Part shown: positions 9,277 through 18,541 of the stretch, in pieces
Layout: every line of letters begins with the position of its first letter
Position numbering within the stretch: position 1 is the first letter of the stretch
DNA from: Eutrophocola sp964503965
GTDB taxonomy: Bacteria; Pseudomonadota; Gammaproteobacteria; Pseudomonadales; Pseudohongiellaceae
Length of the DNA stretch: 64,000 nt
Direction: 5' to 3'
Assembly: GCA_964503965.1 (NCBI GenBank)
Contig: CAZDCK010000006.1
Span: 1 to 64,000, forward strand
Position numbers and translations under genes: made by a program
The notes under the pieces: model-generated
The model's input: the letters and a program-made list of their open reading frames with translations, nothing else
The model's database searches: none
Told to the model about the DNA's origin: nothing

Positions 9277-9324
9277 TTAATAATTAAACCGGGGTGTTTT
9301 AATCCCCCGACATTAGGAGAGAAC

Positions 9325-10272
9325 ATGAAAGTATTGATGATCGGGCATGGTGCCTTTGCCCAGAAACACATGGATGGCATTGATAATATTGATGGTGTGG
9401 AGGTCGTTTCCATCTGCGGCCGTCGTGAAGAAGCAACAAAAGCCGCCGCTGAAGCACGGGGTATTCCGCACTGGTCCACAGATCTTGACGAGTGTCTCGC
9501 GCAAGACGTCGACTGTGCCATTATCACTTCTGCAACCCAGGTCCATGCCGAGCAGGCCGTTAAATGCCTGGATGCTGGCAAACACGTGGAAGTGGAAATT
9601 CCGATGGCGGATACACTGGAGGATGCGCGCAAGATTCATGAAGCACAACAGCGTACCGGTCTGGTAGCCATGGCCGGACACACCCGCCGTTTCAATCCAT
9701 CACACCAGTGGGTCCATAACAAAATCACTGCCGGTGATCTCAATATCCAGCAGATGGATGTACAGACCTATTTTTTCCGTCGCTCCAACATGAATGCAAA
9801 GGGGGAGCCCCGCAGCTGGGTGGATCACCTGCTGTGGCATCATGCCTGTCACACGGTTGACCTTTTCCAGTACCAGACTGGCGAGACGGTATCTGAATGC
9901 TTCGCCCTGGAAGGTCCACATCACCCTGAGCTGGGCATCGCCATGGATATGAGCATCGGTATGAAAGTCCCGTCCGGAGCGATCTGTACCCTGTCACTCT
10001 CTTTCAACAATGACGGACCACTGGGTACTTTCTTCCGTTACATTGGTGATAATGGCACCTATCTTGCCCGTTACGATGACCTGTTCGACGGTAATGAAAA
10101 CCAGATCGATGTATCCAAGGTAGATGTCAGTATGAACGGCATCGAACTGCAGGACCGTGAATTCTTCGCTGCGATTAAAGAGGGTCGAGAGCCCAATGCC
10201 AGTGTTGCCCAGTGTCTGCCGGCCATGGAAACCCTGGACAAGCTGGAAAAGTGTCTGGAATCCCAGAAGTAA
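9325..10272 (+). CDS. ligC: 4-carboxy-2-hydroxymuconate-6-semialdehyde dehydrogenase (LigC type)
   Basis: A 315-residue Gfo/Idh/MocA-fold NADP dehydrogenase. It oxidises the hemiacetal form of the ring-cleavage product of protocatechuate to 2-pyrone-4,6-dicarboxylate. It has the Rossmann start IGHGAFAQKH, the VEIPMAD active-site segment (variant of EKP) and HTRRFNPSHQWVHNKI. The segment QQMDVQTYFFRRSNMNAKGEPRSW...DHLLWHHACHTVD closely resembles Sphingobium LigC, as does the length of 315. ATG 9325 follows an AGGAGAG ribosome site. It forms a likely operon with the aldolase gene upstream and the aldo/keto reductase downstream. Confidence 0.88.
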   Translation: MKVLMIGHGAFAQKHMDGIDNIDGVEVVSICGRREEATKAAAEARGIPHWSTDLDECLAQDVDCAIITSATQVHAEQAVKCLDAGKHVEVEIPMADTLEDARKIHEAQQRTGLVAMAGHTRRFNPSHQWVHNKITAGDLNIQQMDVQTYFFRRSNMNAKGEPRSWVDHLLWHHACHTVDLFQYQTGETVSECFALEGPHHPELGIAMDMSIGMKVPSGAICTLSLSFNNDGPLGTFFRYIGDNGTYLARYDDLFDGNENQIDVSKVDVSMNGIELQDREFFAAIKEGREPNASVAQCLPAMETLDKLEKCLESQK

Positions 10273-10291
10273 GTTAACTGAAAGGTTGAAA

Positions 10292-10328
10292 GGGACAGTG
10301 ACTTGTTGTGTGAATAATTCACTGTCCC
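10292..10328. repeat. Perfect 10-bp inverted repeat between the LigC-type and aldo/keto reductase genes
   Basis: GGGACAGTGA (10292-10301) and TCACTGTCCC (10319-10328) flank a 17-base A+T-rich loop. There is no T run, so it is not a typical intrinsic terminator. It could be a processing or stabilising hairpin, or a single REP-like unit. Confidence 0.7.
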
Positions 10329-10377
10329 CAAGACTACTACTCAAAACCAGCTCCCAAAATTAACAACAGAGGTCATT

Positions 10378-11376
10378 ATGCAAACCCGGAAAGTAGGTCC
10401 CTTTGAAGTCAATGCCATCGGATTAGGCTGCATGAGCATGTCCCACGCCTATGGCACGCCGGATGTTGCCGAAGCAGAAGTGGCCCTGCACAAAGCCCTG
10501 GATATTGGTTACAACTTTCTCGACACTGCCGCTCTCTATGGTTTTGGCAAGAACGAAGAACTGCTGGGTCGTGTACTCAAGGATCGCCGAAACGAATTTA
10601 TACTGGCCAGCAAATGCGGCATCTTCAAAGATCCCGAAGGCGGCAAGCGAAAAATCGATGGCCGTCCGGAAGTTATACGCCAGACCTGTGAAGAAGCACT
10701 GAAACGTCTGCAGACGGATGTTATAGATCTCTACTACCTGCATCGCTGGGACAAGAACGTCCCTGTTGAGGAAAGTGTCGGTGAAATGTCCCGCCTGGTG
10801 GAAGAAGGTAAAGTCCAGACGCTGGGTCTTTCCGAAGTATCAGCGGATACCTTGCGCAAGGCCCATGCCGTTCATCCCATGACTGCCCTGCAGACCGAAT
10901 ATTCCCTGTGGAGCCGCAACGCTGAAATCGCTGTGCTGGATGCCTGCAAGGAACTCGGTATTACCTTTGTCGCCTTCAGCCCTCTGGCTCGGGGTTTCCT
11001 GACTGGCAAACTTACCGATCCGGAAGCCCAGCTGGAAGAGGGTGATCTGCGCAAGAACATGCCACGTTTTCACGCGGAAAACTACCGCAAAAACATGGCG
11101 CTTTATGCAGAGTATGAAAAAATTACCGGTGAAGTGGATTGCACACCTGCACAACTGGCTCTGGCCTGGACACTGGCCAAGGGGGAGCACATCATTCCCA
11201 TTCCTGGTACCAAGCATACCGACTATGTCGTCGAAAACTTTGGTGCTGTCGACCTGGTGCTTGATGCCGCCACCGTGCAGAAACTTGATGACCTGATCAA
11301 CCAGGAAACCGTCGTAGGTCCCCGTTACCCTGCCGGGGTACAGGTCGAAATCGATACGGAAGAGTTTGCCGCCTAG
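10378..11376 (+). CDS. Aldo/keto reductase
   Basis: A 332-residue NADPH-dependent aldo/keto reductase of the YhdN/AKR12-13 type. Catalytic tetrad parts are seen in FLDTAALYG (Asp, Tyr), LASKCG (Lys) and DLYYLHRWD (His). The cofactor-binding C-terminus has IIPIPGTKHTDYVVEN. It is cytoplasmic. It lies 105 bases after the LigC-type gene on the same strand and may reduce an aromatic or semialdehyde intermediate, but no substrate can be assigned. ATG 10378 is preceded by ACAGAGG. It overlaps the end of the next, convergent gene by four bases. Confidence 0.9.
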   Translation: MQTRKVGPFEVNAIGLGCMSMSHAYGTPDVAEAEVALHKALDIGYNFLDTAALYGFGKNEELLGRVLKDRRNEFILASKCGIFKDPEGGKRKIDGRPEVIRQTCEEALKRLQTDVIDLYYLHRWDKNVPVEESVGEMSRLVEEGKVQTLGLSEVSADTLRKAHAVHPMTALQTEYSLWSRNAEIAVLDACKELGITFVAFSPLARGFLTGKLTDPEAQLEEGDLRKNMPRFHAENYRKNMALYAEYEKITGEVDCTPAQLALAWTLAKGEHIIPIPGTKHTDYVVENFGAVDLVLDAATVQKLDDLINQETVVGPRYPAGVQVEIDTEEFAA

Positions 11377-11705
11377 GTTTTTCCGGACGACCCGTCTTCA
11401 CCAGAATGATTAGCTATATTGGCCAACGCAGCAGCTGTAGCTGCCGCGTTATCGGCTTTCTGTTGCTTTCTGGACTTCTTCGGTTGTGGCAAACCAAAAT
11501 CCTTGCGCATGTTATAAATAATGTCATCGGCATTTTCTTCCGTCTGCCGAAAGCGTTCCAATTTTTCATTTAGCAGCCGGTTCTTCCCTTCCTGGTCAAG
11601 ATGAAACTCATCAGGTAGGTCCGCACCACAATACATACAACGATTTGAAATACTCTGAATGACTTTTCTGCCACACTGCTGGCACCCCTGACTGTCGGCT
11701 GTCAT
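11373..11705 (-). CDS. Small zinc-ribbon protein of unknown function
   Basis: A 110-residue soluble protein. The N-terminus has a CxxC...CxxC zinc ribbon (CQQCGR at about residues 8-13 and CMYCGADL at 23-30). A charged helical middle and a Lys/Ala-rich tail (KKSRKQQKADNAAATAAALAN) follow. No enzyme domain is seen. It is convergent with the aldo/keto reductase gene and divergent from the NHL-repeat gene. The function is not recognised. Confidence 0.7.
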   Translation of the reverse strand: MTADSQGCQQCGRKVIQSISNRCMYCGADLPDEFHLDQEGKNRLLNEKLERFRQTEENADDIIYNMRKDFGLPQPKKSRKQQKADNAAATAAALANIANHSGEDGSSGKT

Positions 11706-11829
11706 GTCTTACCCCCTGCATACTTATTCCGCGAGAATAATTCACCCCCATTGCAGACTCAAGCCCTGTAATTTATATCGTTTTACCCCTGAAGGGACTT
11801 GGGTATACTGCCTTTTTCGGAGGTTATCC

Positions 11830-12792
11830 ATGAGAAAAATGAGAGTCTGTTTCCTGCTCATCCTGGCTTCCTGGCCAGCTTTAGCCCAGCGTCCTGACCG
11901 GGACCTGTTGCCCTTGACCGCCTATACACTGGAAGGTTACGAAGCCGAACAGGTTAGTGAAGTATTGACACTACCCGATGGAGTCAGCATCACCCGTCCT
12001 TCCGGTATCGTCTTTGATGACAGTGAAAACATGCTCATTCTTCACCGGGGAGAAGATCCCTTGATGGAATTTGACGAAGAGGGCAATTTTATTCGCGCTT
12101 TCGGCCCTAGGGATACCTGGACATTCAGCCATGGTCTGCGTCTGGATGCAGAAGGCAATATATGGGTCTCCGACATCGGTACCCATACCGTTGTCAAAAT
12201 GGACCGGTCAGGTAACCACCTGATGACCCTTGGCACACCGGGGCGCAATGGTCTATGGGATGAGAGCAGTGGTGAACACCTGTTTGATCAGCCCAACGAC
12301 ATGGCTTTCGACAGCCATGGCAATGTCTATATCGCCCAGGGACACGGCAGAGGCGAACCCCGGGTGCTGAAATTCGACAGCCAGGGTAATTTCATCAGCC
12401 AGTGGGGACGCCGGGGCGACAAACCCGGGGAATTTGCCGTAGCCCATGCCATCGAGATTGATGCGCAGGACAGAATCTATGTCGCAGACAGGGAAAATTT
12501 CCGAATCCAGATTTTTGATACAGACGGCAGGTTACTGGATCAATGGATCTACAGCGCCATGGCCTGTGCGATTTACCTCCACGATGATGGCACCATGTAC
12601 ATGACCTCGGGATTTGATGGAGAATGGGGAATTCTGGACAGCGATGGCAAAGTTACCGGCACTCTGGGAAGACCGGGTGAGGGACTTGGCCGTTTCGGTG
12701 AAGGCCATTTCATGACAGTGGACAGAGACGGAAATGTACTTATTGCAGACCCTGTGGCCAGCAAGATGCATTTCTACCGAAAAACACAGTAA
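11830..12792 (+). CDS. Secreted NHL-repeat beta-propeller protein
   Basis: A 320-residue exported protein. The start ATG 11830 is chosen because GGAGG lies seven bases upstream and the next residues form a signal peptide (MRKMRVCFLLILASWPALAQ); a longer frame to 11704 has neither. Six NHL-type blades follow, with motifs such as GNIWVSDIGTHTVVKMD, GNVYIAQGHGRGEPRVLKFD, RIYVADRENFRIQIFD and GNVLIADPVASKMHFY. Similar proteins are often called peptidylglycine alpha-amidating lyase-like, but propellers of this kind also just bind ligands. The role here is unknown. Confidence 0.8.
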   Translation: MRKMRVCFLLILASWPALAQRPDRDLLPLTAYTLEGYEAEQVSEVLTLPDGVSITRPSGIVFDDSENMLILHRGEDPLMEFDEEGNFIRAFGPRDTWTFSHGLRLDAEGNIWVSDIGTHTVVKMDRSGNHLMTLGTPGRNGLWDESSGEHLFDQPNDMAFDSHGNVYIAQGHGRGEPRVLKFDSQGNFISQWGRRGDKPGEFAVAHAIEIDAQDRIYVADRENFRIQIFDTDGRLLDQWIYSAMACAIYLHDDGTMYMTSGFDGEWGILDSDGKVTGTLGRPGEGLGRFGEGHFMTVDRDGNVLIADPVASKMHFYRKTQ

Positions 12793-12794
12793 CC

Positions 12795-13494
12795 CTAATT
12801 TTCTTCAGCACGCCGGCGCTGGATTTCCAGATTACGCGCCAGGCGTTTCTCTACCAGTTCCCAACCAGGCTGCTGTTCCAGAGCCGTCCTGAACTCGGAC
12901 TCCGCCTGCCGGTAATTACCCAGCTGTTCATAGGCCATTCCCATGTTGTAGCGAACAATCTCAAGTTCCCGAAGTCCCAGGGCAATGGATTCTTCATAAT
13001 CGGCCAGGGCCATGGCGAAATCCTTTTCAAGAAAATAGGCGTTACCCCTGTTCACATAGATCTCCGCTGATTCAGGACGAAAGGTCATGGCCTTGGCATA
13101 ATCAGACATGGCGGAATCCAGATCGTCAGTGGCTGCCTTGATAATCCCCCTGTTGGCATAGGTCGCCGCCCTGTCAGCCAGGCTCAGAGTGCCATAATCC
13201 AGAGCACTGTCGCAGGGTTCCAGCAGGCTTCGACTGACCACGGGGAAGTTTTTGGCGGCAAATTCAGCGTTGTCATAACAGGCTTGTGCCCAGGCATCAC
13301 CGCCAAGGACAGACAACGCCTGTCCCGCTGCCGATAAGGGCAGCAGGATTNNNNNNNNNNNNNNNNNNNNNNNNNNNNNNNNNNNNNNNNNNNNNNNNNN
13401 NNNNNNNNNNNNNNNNNNNNNNNNNNNNNNNNNNNNNNNNNNNNNNNNNNAGCAGGATTAGTAGTAATACAGAACGGCGTACAAAGGTATTCAT
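12795..13494 (-). CDS. Exported TPR protein (gene spans a spurious N gap)
   Basis: Reading leftwards from ATG 13494, MNTFVRRSVLLLIL runs into the N block and the frame resumes at 13350 on the other side. The two flanks share AGCAGGATT. Joining them through that overlap gives an unbroken frame with a signal peptide, MNTFVRRSVLLLILLPLSAA, leading into GQALSVLGGDAWAQACYDN. The mature part has three to four tetratricopeptide repeats (for example ATYANRGIIKAATDDLDSAM, SAEIYVNRGNAYFLEKDFAM, IVRYNMGMAYEQLGNYRQAE). About 199 residues once joined. It is convergent with the NHL gene, two bases apart. A periplasmic scaffold role is likely; partners are unknown. Confidence 0.75.
13351..13450. other. Assembly gap (100 N) with overlapping flanks
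   Basis: The left flank ends CAGCAGGATT and the right flank begins AGCAGGATTAG. The nine-base overlap AGCAGGATT joins them and restores the TPR gene with its signal peptide, so the gap most likely holds no missing sequence. Confidence 0.9.
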
Positions 13495-13600
13495 AGCCCG
13501 AACCCGTTGCTAATTATGTTTGCCAGCATGTCCTGGATGACCAGGACCGGATTCAGGGTATCCCGCTTGCAGGGTTCTTGACAAGTAACTGGTAAAAGCG

Positions 13601-14104
13601 TCAGAGCACCCGATAGACCCGGATAAAGACCGCTGGAGGGTCATCACGACTGCCTACTATTCGACTGACAAATATAGATTTGTTCAGCCAGTCATATTTG
13701 CCAACCGGGGCCCGAAATTTGGGCGTGGTCACCACATAGGCTTCTCCATCCGGTGTCTCGGGTGCAACAACGATACCTTCATTGATGACATTGATCAGGG
13801 CGCCGTCATCGGTCCTTATCATGTAAATCGCTGTCAGTTCCCTGACACCATCCGGCCTGGTCAACTGGTAATCGGCACCACCCGCCAGGACTTCCCCTTT
13901 AATATTAGGACCTGCAAAGACCCCCCCGATTATCGGTATTGCTTGCCTTTGCCCGTCACTGCTATCACCAAGAACAACGGCAGGCTCGAGATCAGCCCGG
14001 ATTTCGAAGACAAATTCCGTGCTCGGTGAATTTGCATCCTGGCCAAGTGCTGGCTGAATGCACATGGCAGCCAGCAAAAAATTCAGTATCAGCAGACGAG
14101 TCAT
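13601..14104 (-). CDS. Secreted DUF3237 family protein
   Basis: A 167-residue protein with a signal peptide (MTRLLILNFLLAAMCIQPALGQ) and one DUF3237 domain: FVFEIRADLEPAVVLG, a GGVFAGPNIKGEVLAGGADYQLTRPDG core and YMIRTDDGALINVINEG. The family is a small beta-barrel of unknown activity, often found near aromatic-degradation genes. Its ATG overlaps the stop of the tannase gene (TAATG), so translation is coupled. A distant paralogue is at 23883. Confidence 0.82.
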   Translation of the reverse strand: MTRLLILNFLLAAMCIQPALGQDANSPSTEFVFEIRADLEPAVVLGDSSDGQRQAIPIIGGVFAGPNIKGEVLAGGADYQLTRPDGVRELTAIYMIRTDDGALINVINEGIVVAPETPDGEAYVVTTPKFRAPVGKYDWLNKSIFVSRIVGSRDDPPAVFIRVYRVL

Positions 14105-15660
14105 TATTCAGGTTCCTTGCAACTGTAGTTTGAGGCATCGTCAATATTGCCATTACCATCGTAGTGAGGGTACGCAGGCCATGCACATAGCGGGCGGCTA
14201 ACACCGGGCTTGCTTTGACCGGTTGCGATCACTTTTTCCGGTGCTCGTCCATTCTCTACCCACTCAACCAGGGGGTCCAGCAGATCAAAATTGTCCAGTG
14301 TTTCATCACCGCCCGCGCAATGGGCCATACCCGGCACATAAAAGAGCCGGCTCCAGTCTTTTACCGTCTCCAAACCGCCATTGAATTCCGCCATCTCTTC
14401 GTAATATCGAATGGTTTCATTAACCGAGAACCAGGGATCGGCAGCACCATGATAGAAAATCTGTTTGCTGCCATTATCTGCAAATGAGCTCATCAGGACA
14501 GAAAGTGTCTCCCCCATAGTCAGATCCGGGCGGGTAGCATAGATAACGGCCTGATCTACATTAAAACTCAGGACTCCCGTGGACCCTTCACCTTCAGGAG
14601 GATTATTCGCGCTGCTTAAAATGCCCGGCAGCCCTGGCTGGTCATCGATACCCGGGTCATATTCAAAGCCTGGATAGACCTGGATTCCCCGTGAGTCACG
14701 AGGACCAAGCATGGCGTTGTAAACCGCCGTCGCTTTGGCCGGCGCAAGACATAGTCGCCCTACTCCATCAGCCCCGCAGGCCAGTTCCCGGGGATCGAAG
14801 TCACATGCCCGGGGATTAAACAAAAGGTCATCTTCAGCTCCATCAAGACCATCACATTTCTCCTTGAGGGCATTAATAATCAGACCACGTTCTTCTACAT
14901 CAAGCATGGGTCCCTGTACCGGTTTACCCATATCATCACGCGGCGCCGCCTGGTTTAACTGGACTCCTACCCAGCGAATGCCAATATTCGAAAGACTGGT
15001 TCGCATGGCCGGCGCTCCTGAAACGATGCCGTCAAAATAAAGCGGGTAACGCTGGGCCATCAGCATGCCCTCGCGGCCCCCGGTGGAACAGCCCACAAAA
15101 TAGCTGTATTGAATGTCCCGACCGTAATAATCACTGATCAGCAGTTTGGACACCTCTGTCACTTTCGGGTTAGCCCTGATCTGGAAATTCAGGGTGGCCT
15201 CCTGGTCTTCAAAGAAACCGCTATCAAAGGGGAAACGGGCCTGGTGGCCAGTATCATTGCTGACAACCGCAAACCCCCTGTCCAGTGCATTCTGGTCACC
15301 GGTCGCCTGGGTACCCAGTGGTTCCCGAATCTCGCCATTTAGTCCACCGCCACCCTGAAACAGGAAACGGCCATTCCATTCTGCAGGCAGATTCAGGGCA
15401 AAACCTATGGCATATTCCATGTCATTGACGCCAATACGACGATCAATGGTCCCTTCCACATGGCAATGGGGAGGCAGAACGGCTGACGGACCAAAAGGAT
15501 TTTCCACTTCCCTGCTGTCATACCATTGAGCCCTGGTCACTTCCACATTGTAACCACGTAAAGTCCAGTCAGTCAGGGCAGCACAGGCTGCCTCACTCTG
15601 CGCAATAGCCGGTACAGGCAGAACGATGGCAGTCAGTAAAAACAGGTTTCTGATTTTCAC
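14104..15660 (-). CDS. Tannase/feruloyl esterase family protein, exported
   Basis: A 518-residue alpha/beta hydrolase of the tannase and feruloyl esterase family. These secreted enzymes release gallic or hydroxycinnamic acids from esters. After a signal peptide (MKIRNLFLLTAIVLPVPAIAQ) the nucleophile motif GCSTGGREG lies near residue 190. The charge-relay His is in GMAHCAGGDE, with a Cys next to both, as is usual in the family (CS...HC disulfide). A lid region with a Ca-site-like stretch lies between. It sits in a four-gene operon with the carotenoid oxygenase, the CDRxC protein and DUF3237. Confidence 0.9.
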   Translation of the reverse strand: MKIRNLFLLTAIVLPVPAIAQSEAACAALTDWTLRGYNVEVTRAQWYDSREVENPFGPSAVLPPHCHVEGTIDRRIGVNDMEYAIGFALNLPAEWNGRFLFQGGGGLNGEIREPLGTQATGDQNALDRGFAVVSNDTGHQARFPFDSGFFEDQEATLNFQIRANPKVTEVSKLLISDYYGRDIQYSYFVGCSTGGREGMLMAQRYPLYFDGIVSGAPAMRTSLSNIGIRWVGVQLNQAAPRDDMGKPVQGPMLDVEERGLIINALKEKCDGLDGAEDDLLFNPRACDFDPRELACGADGVGRLCLAPAKATAVYNAMLGPRDSRGIQVYPGFEYDPGIDDQPGLPGILSSANNPPEGEGSTGVLSFNVDQAVIYATRPDLTMGETLSVLMSSFADNGSKQIFYHGAADPWFSVNETIRYYEEMAEFNGGLETVKDWSRLFYVPGMAHCAGGDETLDNFDLLDPLVEWVENGRAPEKVIATGQSKPGVSRPLCAWPAYPHYDGNGNIDDASNYSCKEPE

Positions 15661-15689
15661 ATTATTCCCTCTTTGTTATTTTTCTTGTT

Positions 15690-15717
15690 AAAAGGCCGGA
15701 GAATTCCCCGGCCTTTG
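15690..15717 (-). terminator. Hairpin terminator candidate between the carotenoid oxygenase and tannase genes
   Basis: AAAGGCCGG pairs with CCGGCCTTT around an eight-base loop. On the minus strand the stem ends in CCTTTTAAC, a short T run. It would end or reduce transcription after the carotenoid oxygenase gene, leaving partial read-through into the tannase gene. Confidence 0.6.
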
Positions 15718-15736
15718 GTCATTATCTTGTACAGTA

Positions 15737-17311
15737 TCAGGCGGAAGGCATCTGCCACTCAGGCACCCACCAGCCATGCACCTGCCCAACCGCCCTGACA
15801 GGCAAGTGAACAACAGCAATCGGGCCTTCTTCTACATGCTCTGCATCCAGAATGACCAGGTCACCGCGGTTATTTTCATTACGCCTTGTCGCCACGCCCA
15901 TCAAATAACCTTCACCTTCACGGGCCCTCTGGCTTTTTGGTGCAAAACAGCATTCTGCCAGAGAGGTTCCCTCACCGGCATTCCAGAACGCCGTTGTACG
16001 AGTGGCATTATCCATGCGCACGTAACCGGCATTGGCCTGGCGAGGATTCGGGGCATCCTTGTCACGGGTGCCCAGAAAGCCATAACGATAGGACTGGGTG
16101 TTGTAGCGGTCATCCTGCCTCGGCAGTGCACCGGTGTAATCATAGAGTCGCTCAATATCATAGCCACTGATATTCCGATTATTCATATCAGCAGACAGGC
16201 GAGTCATATAACTGGTGCCACGCACAGGATCCCATGGCATGCCTCCCTGGTTCGGGAAGAACGGGAAAGGATTCGAGGCTGACATTTCAACATCCACATA
16301 CACCCGTCCACCGTCTTCAAATGCCCCCATCACATGAGTAGCACTGCGTGTTGGTCCGGTGAACCAGCGCATATCCGAGCCATCACCATCGCGGCGTACC
16401 ACACCGAAATGGGTTCGTCCGGAATCATTCCAGGACCAGTGCACGCCACCCTCCTGCATCTGCGCCCTGTCCATTTCAAAGGGAATGACATAGATCACGA
16501 TATAGTTTTCGGTAACCGCAAAATCGTGAAGCATTCCTACATAGGGCACTTTTACCATGGCATGCCAAACTAGTTCACCCTGGGGTGTATATTCAAAAAG
16601 AGACACATCATCGCTGCCAAAACCGGTTGCTTCATAGCCAAATGCGACCATGTTGCCAGTGATGGAATCCACCTTAGGGTGGGCAGTGAATGTCTCACTG
16701 GGCAATGTGCCATCAAAGGTAAATGTGTTGACCTTGGTTTCCAGGGTCAACAGATCCAGTGCTGAGGGTGGGCTGTCTTCCTTCAACGCCAGGATATATC
16801 CCTTGTGATTGATAACATGGGTATTGGCGGTACTCCTACTGAGACCCGCTGCACGGGGATCATCCAGGGCAGGATTCCTGTACATATGAAACAGTCTTTC
16901 ACCTGCTTCATCCTGCGCACTCCAGCGATCATTTTTGACATAACGGGTCTTGTAGTCACAACGCCCGTCCTTGATACGGAACATGCTGACATGGCCTTCA
17001 CCATCAAAAGGGACATTGCGTGGGTGCAGCGGGTATTGGGCATCCGGGCCTACCCGGTAAAATGCCCCACTGAGGTCATCAGGAATCTCGCCGGTAACTT
17101 CACAGTGATTCACGTCGACTTCGGCCCTGAACAGTTGCGGGCCTGACTGAGGTTCTCCCCCGCCCATTCCGGGCGGCTGAGCCTGGGCACTGCCCGAAGC
17201 CATGCTACCGGCACCCAGTACTGCAGCGGCACCAGCAACACCTATCGCACTGCCGATGAATTCACGGCGATCCAGTGAATGCTTATCATTGTTGTTCTTT
17301 CTGTCTGTCAT
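15737..17311 (-). CDS. Carotenoid oxygenase family protein (lignostilbene dioxygenase-like), Tat-exported
   Basis: A 524-residue non-haem iron dioxygenase of the RPE65/carotenoid cleavage family. In bacteria, members cleave the central double bond of stilbenes or carotenoids. A Tat signal (DRREFIGSAIGVAGAAAVLG) starts at residue 13. The four iron-binding His are recognisable in FTAHPKVD, MLHDFAVTE, ATHVMGAFE and VHGWWVPE. The N-terminal GAFYRVGPDAQYP motif is typical. In a cluster of aromatic esterase and ring-cleavage genes, a lignostilbene substrate is the best guess. Export is rarer for this family. Confidence 0.87.
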   Translation of the reverse strand: MTDRKNNNDKHSLDRREFIGSAIGVAGAAAVLGAGSMASGSAQAQPPGMGGGEPQSGPQLFRAEVDVNHCEVTGEIPDDLSGAFYRVGPDAQYPLHPRNVPFDGEGHVSMFRIKDGRCDYKTRYVKNDRWSAQDEAGERLFHMYRNPALDDPRAAGLSRSTANTHVINHKGYILALKEDSPPSALDLLTLETKVNTFTFDGTLPSETFTAHPKVDSITGNMVAFGYEATGFGSDDVSLFEYTPQGELVWHAMVKVPYVGMLHDFAVTENYIVIYVIPFEMDRAQMQEGGVHWSWNDSGRTHFGVVRRDGDGSDMRWFTGPTRSATHVMGAFEDGGRVYVDVEMSASNPFPFFPNQGGMPWDPVRGTSYMTRLSADMNNRNISGYDIERLYDYTGALPRQDDRYNTQSYRYGFLGTRDKDAPNPRQANAGYVRMDNATRTTAFWNAGEGTSLAECCFAPKSQRAREGEGYLMGVATRRNENNRGDLVILDAEHVEEGPIAVVHLPVRAVGQVHGWWVPEWQMPSA

Positions 17312-17379
17312 GGAAAAACCCCTGTCATGTTGAATTCTGTGTTTGTATTGCCGTCTATGATACCACTGGATTAACTTGA

Positions 17380-18387
17380 TTATTTGATCGAAGGCAATTC
17401 AGGCGGTAACCAGGGTGATCCCATGCCATAGGGAACTGAGACAAAGACAGCTTCTATTTGCCGAATCTTGCCATCCTCAATCCTGAACAGCTCTAGCAGG
17501 TAAAAGGAATGCGGATAGCGGATAGGAGAATTGATTTCCCTGCCATCTGTCAATGTGTACCTGTCCAATTGTCCTGAATGGTCAATGAATCCGGATGCCA
17601 GTACCAAACCCCGTTCTTCGTCTACAAGCGGAAAACGCCTGGCTCGAAGCCGATCATCATATCGATAATTACCCTGCCGGAATTGTTCCTCACAACCAAG
17701 GGCACCGACCGAGGTAAATTCGACGGAAGAGTTGTTTGTCGTTTTAGTGCCGTTCTCTACCCGGTTACAGTCCTCATGAAACTCGGTGAACAGTGTCCCG
17801 TCATTAAGCTGCAGGGTATCAAAATAACCGTCTGCTACAGAGATAAGTCTGTCACGAGGCTGACGCTTTTCCTCAGGTAGTACATCATAGAACAACGCTT
17901 TATGTTCCAGGACCGGTTCTGGCCAGATTATGCTCTTGGGCTCGGTCTCTGTGCGCAATACCACGGTTTCCACTTCGGCAATACGCCCGTGCCGAGCCTT
18001 GATCCGCATCGCAAACAACGACGAAAAACTCGGTTCATCCACAACACCGAAAAAGCCCACCTCTCCTTGCTTCACATCGGCAACGCGTAAATCATAATCA
18101 CCCATACCCGTGATGGTCCCCCATAATCCATCGCCAATTCTCAGCGGAACATTATTCTCGGTGAACATCACCTCCTCGGCCCAGGGGATGCCCGATGGAT
18201 CACCGGCGACTAGACCTTCCAGGTAGTCATCAACAAGGGAAAAAAGGCACTCACGGTCACACTCAAGATTCTCTACGGTATCGTCAAATGATGACTGGGC
18301 GGCGCAGCTTGGACCCCACAGGCTGGAGACCATTAACACCATGGCAATGAATGGTTTAGTGAAAAACTCAATTTTTGTTGATTTCAA
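17380..18387 (-). CDS. Secreted CDRxC protein, unnamed family (paralogue A)
   Basis: A 335-residue secreted protein. It begins at a TTG codon followed by a hydrophobic leader ending near SCAAQ. The mature part begins with LECDRECLFSLVDDYLEGLVAGDPSGIPW, then two halves that look like NTF2/SnoaL folds (a short helix, then strands). It closes with RRFPLVDEERGLVLASGF and FRIEDGKIRQIEAVFVSVPYGMGSPW. It shares these landmarks with the protein at 22941, so the two form one family. No catalytic residues are recognised. It leads the operon with the carotenoid oxygenase, tannase and DUF3237 genes, so a role in handling aromatic substrates outside the cytoplasm is inferred. Confidence 0.75.
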   Translation of the reverse strand: MKSTKIEFFTKPFIAMVLMVSSLWGPSCAAQSSFDDTVENLECDRECLFSLVDDYLEGLVAGDPSGIPWAEEVMFTENNVPLRIGDGLWGTITGMGDYDLRVADVKQGEVGFFGVVDEPSFSSLFAMRIKARHGRIAEVETVVLRTETEPKSIIWPEPVLEHKALFYDVLPEEKRQPRDRLISVADGYFDTLQLNDGTLFTEFHEDCNRVENGTKTTNNSSVEFTSVGALGCEEQFRQGNYRYDDRLRARRFPLVDEERGLVLASGFIDHSGQLDRYTLTDGREINSPIRYPHSFYLLELFRIEDGKIRQIEAVFVSVPYGMGSPWLPPELPSIK

Positions 18388-18541
18388 GGAATGGTACCTG
18401 TTGATTTATTGTTGTTATGCACGAAAACTGGAACAATCAAGTAAATCAACTCTGGCAGGTTAAGGCAATAGCCTTCGCCCATCCTGGTTGCAGGATATTC
18501 TGCTAGAATCGCAGACAACCAGATCAATAAGGGATACAAGC

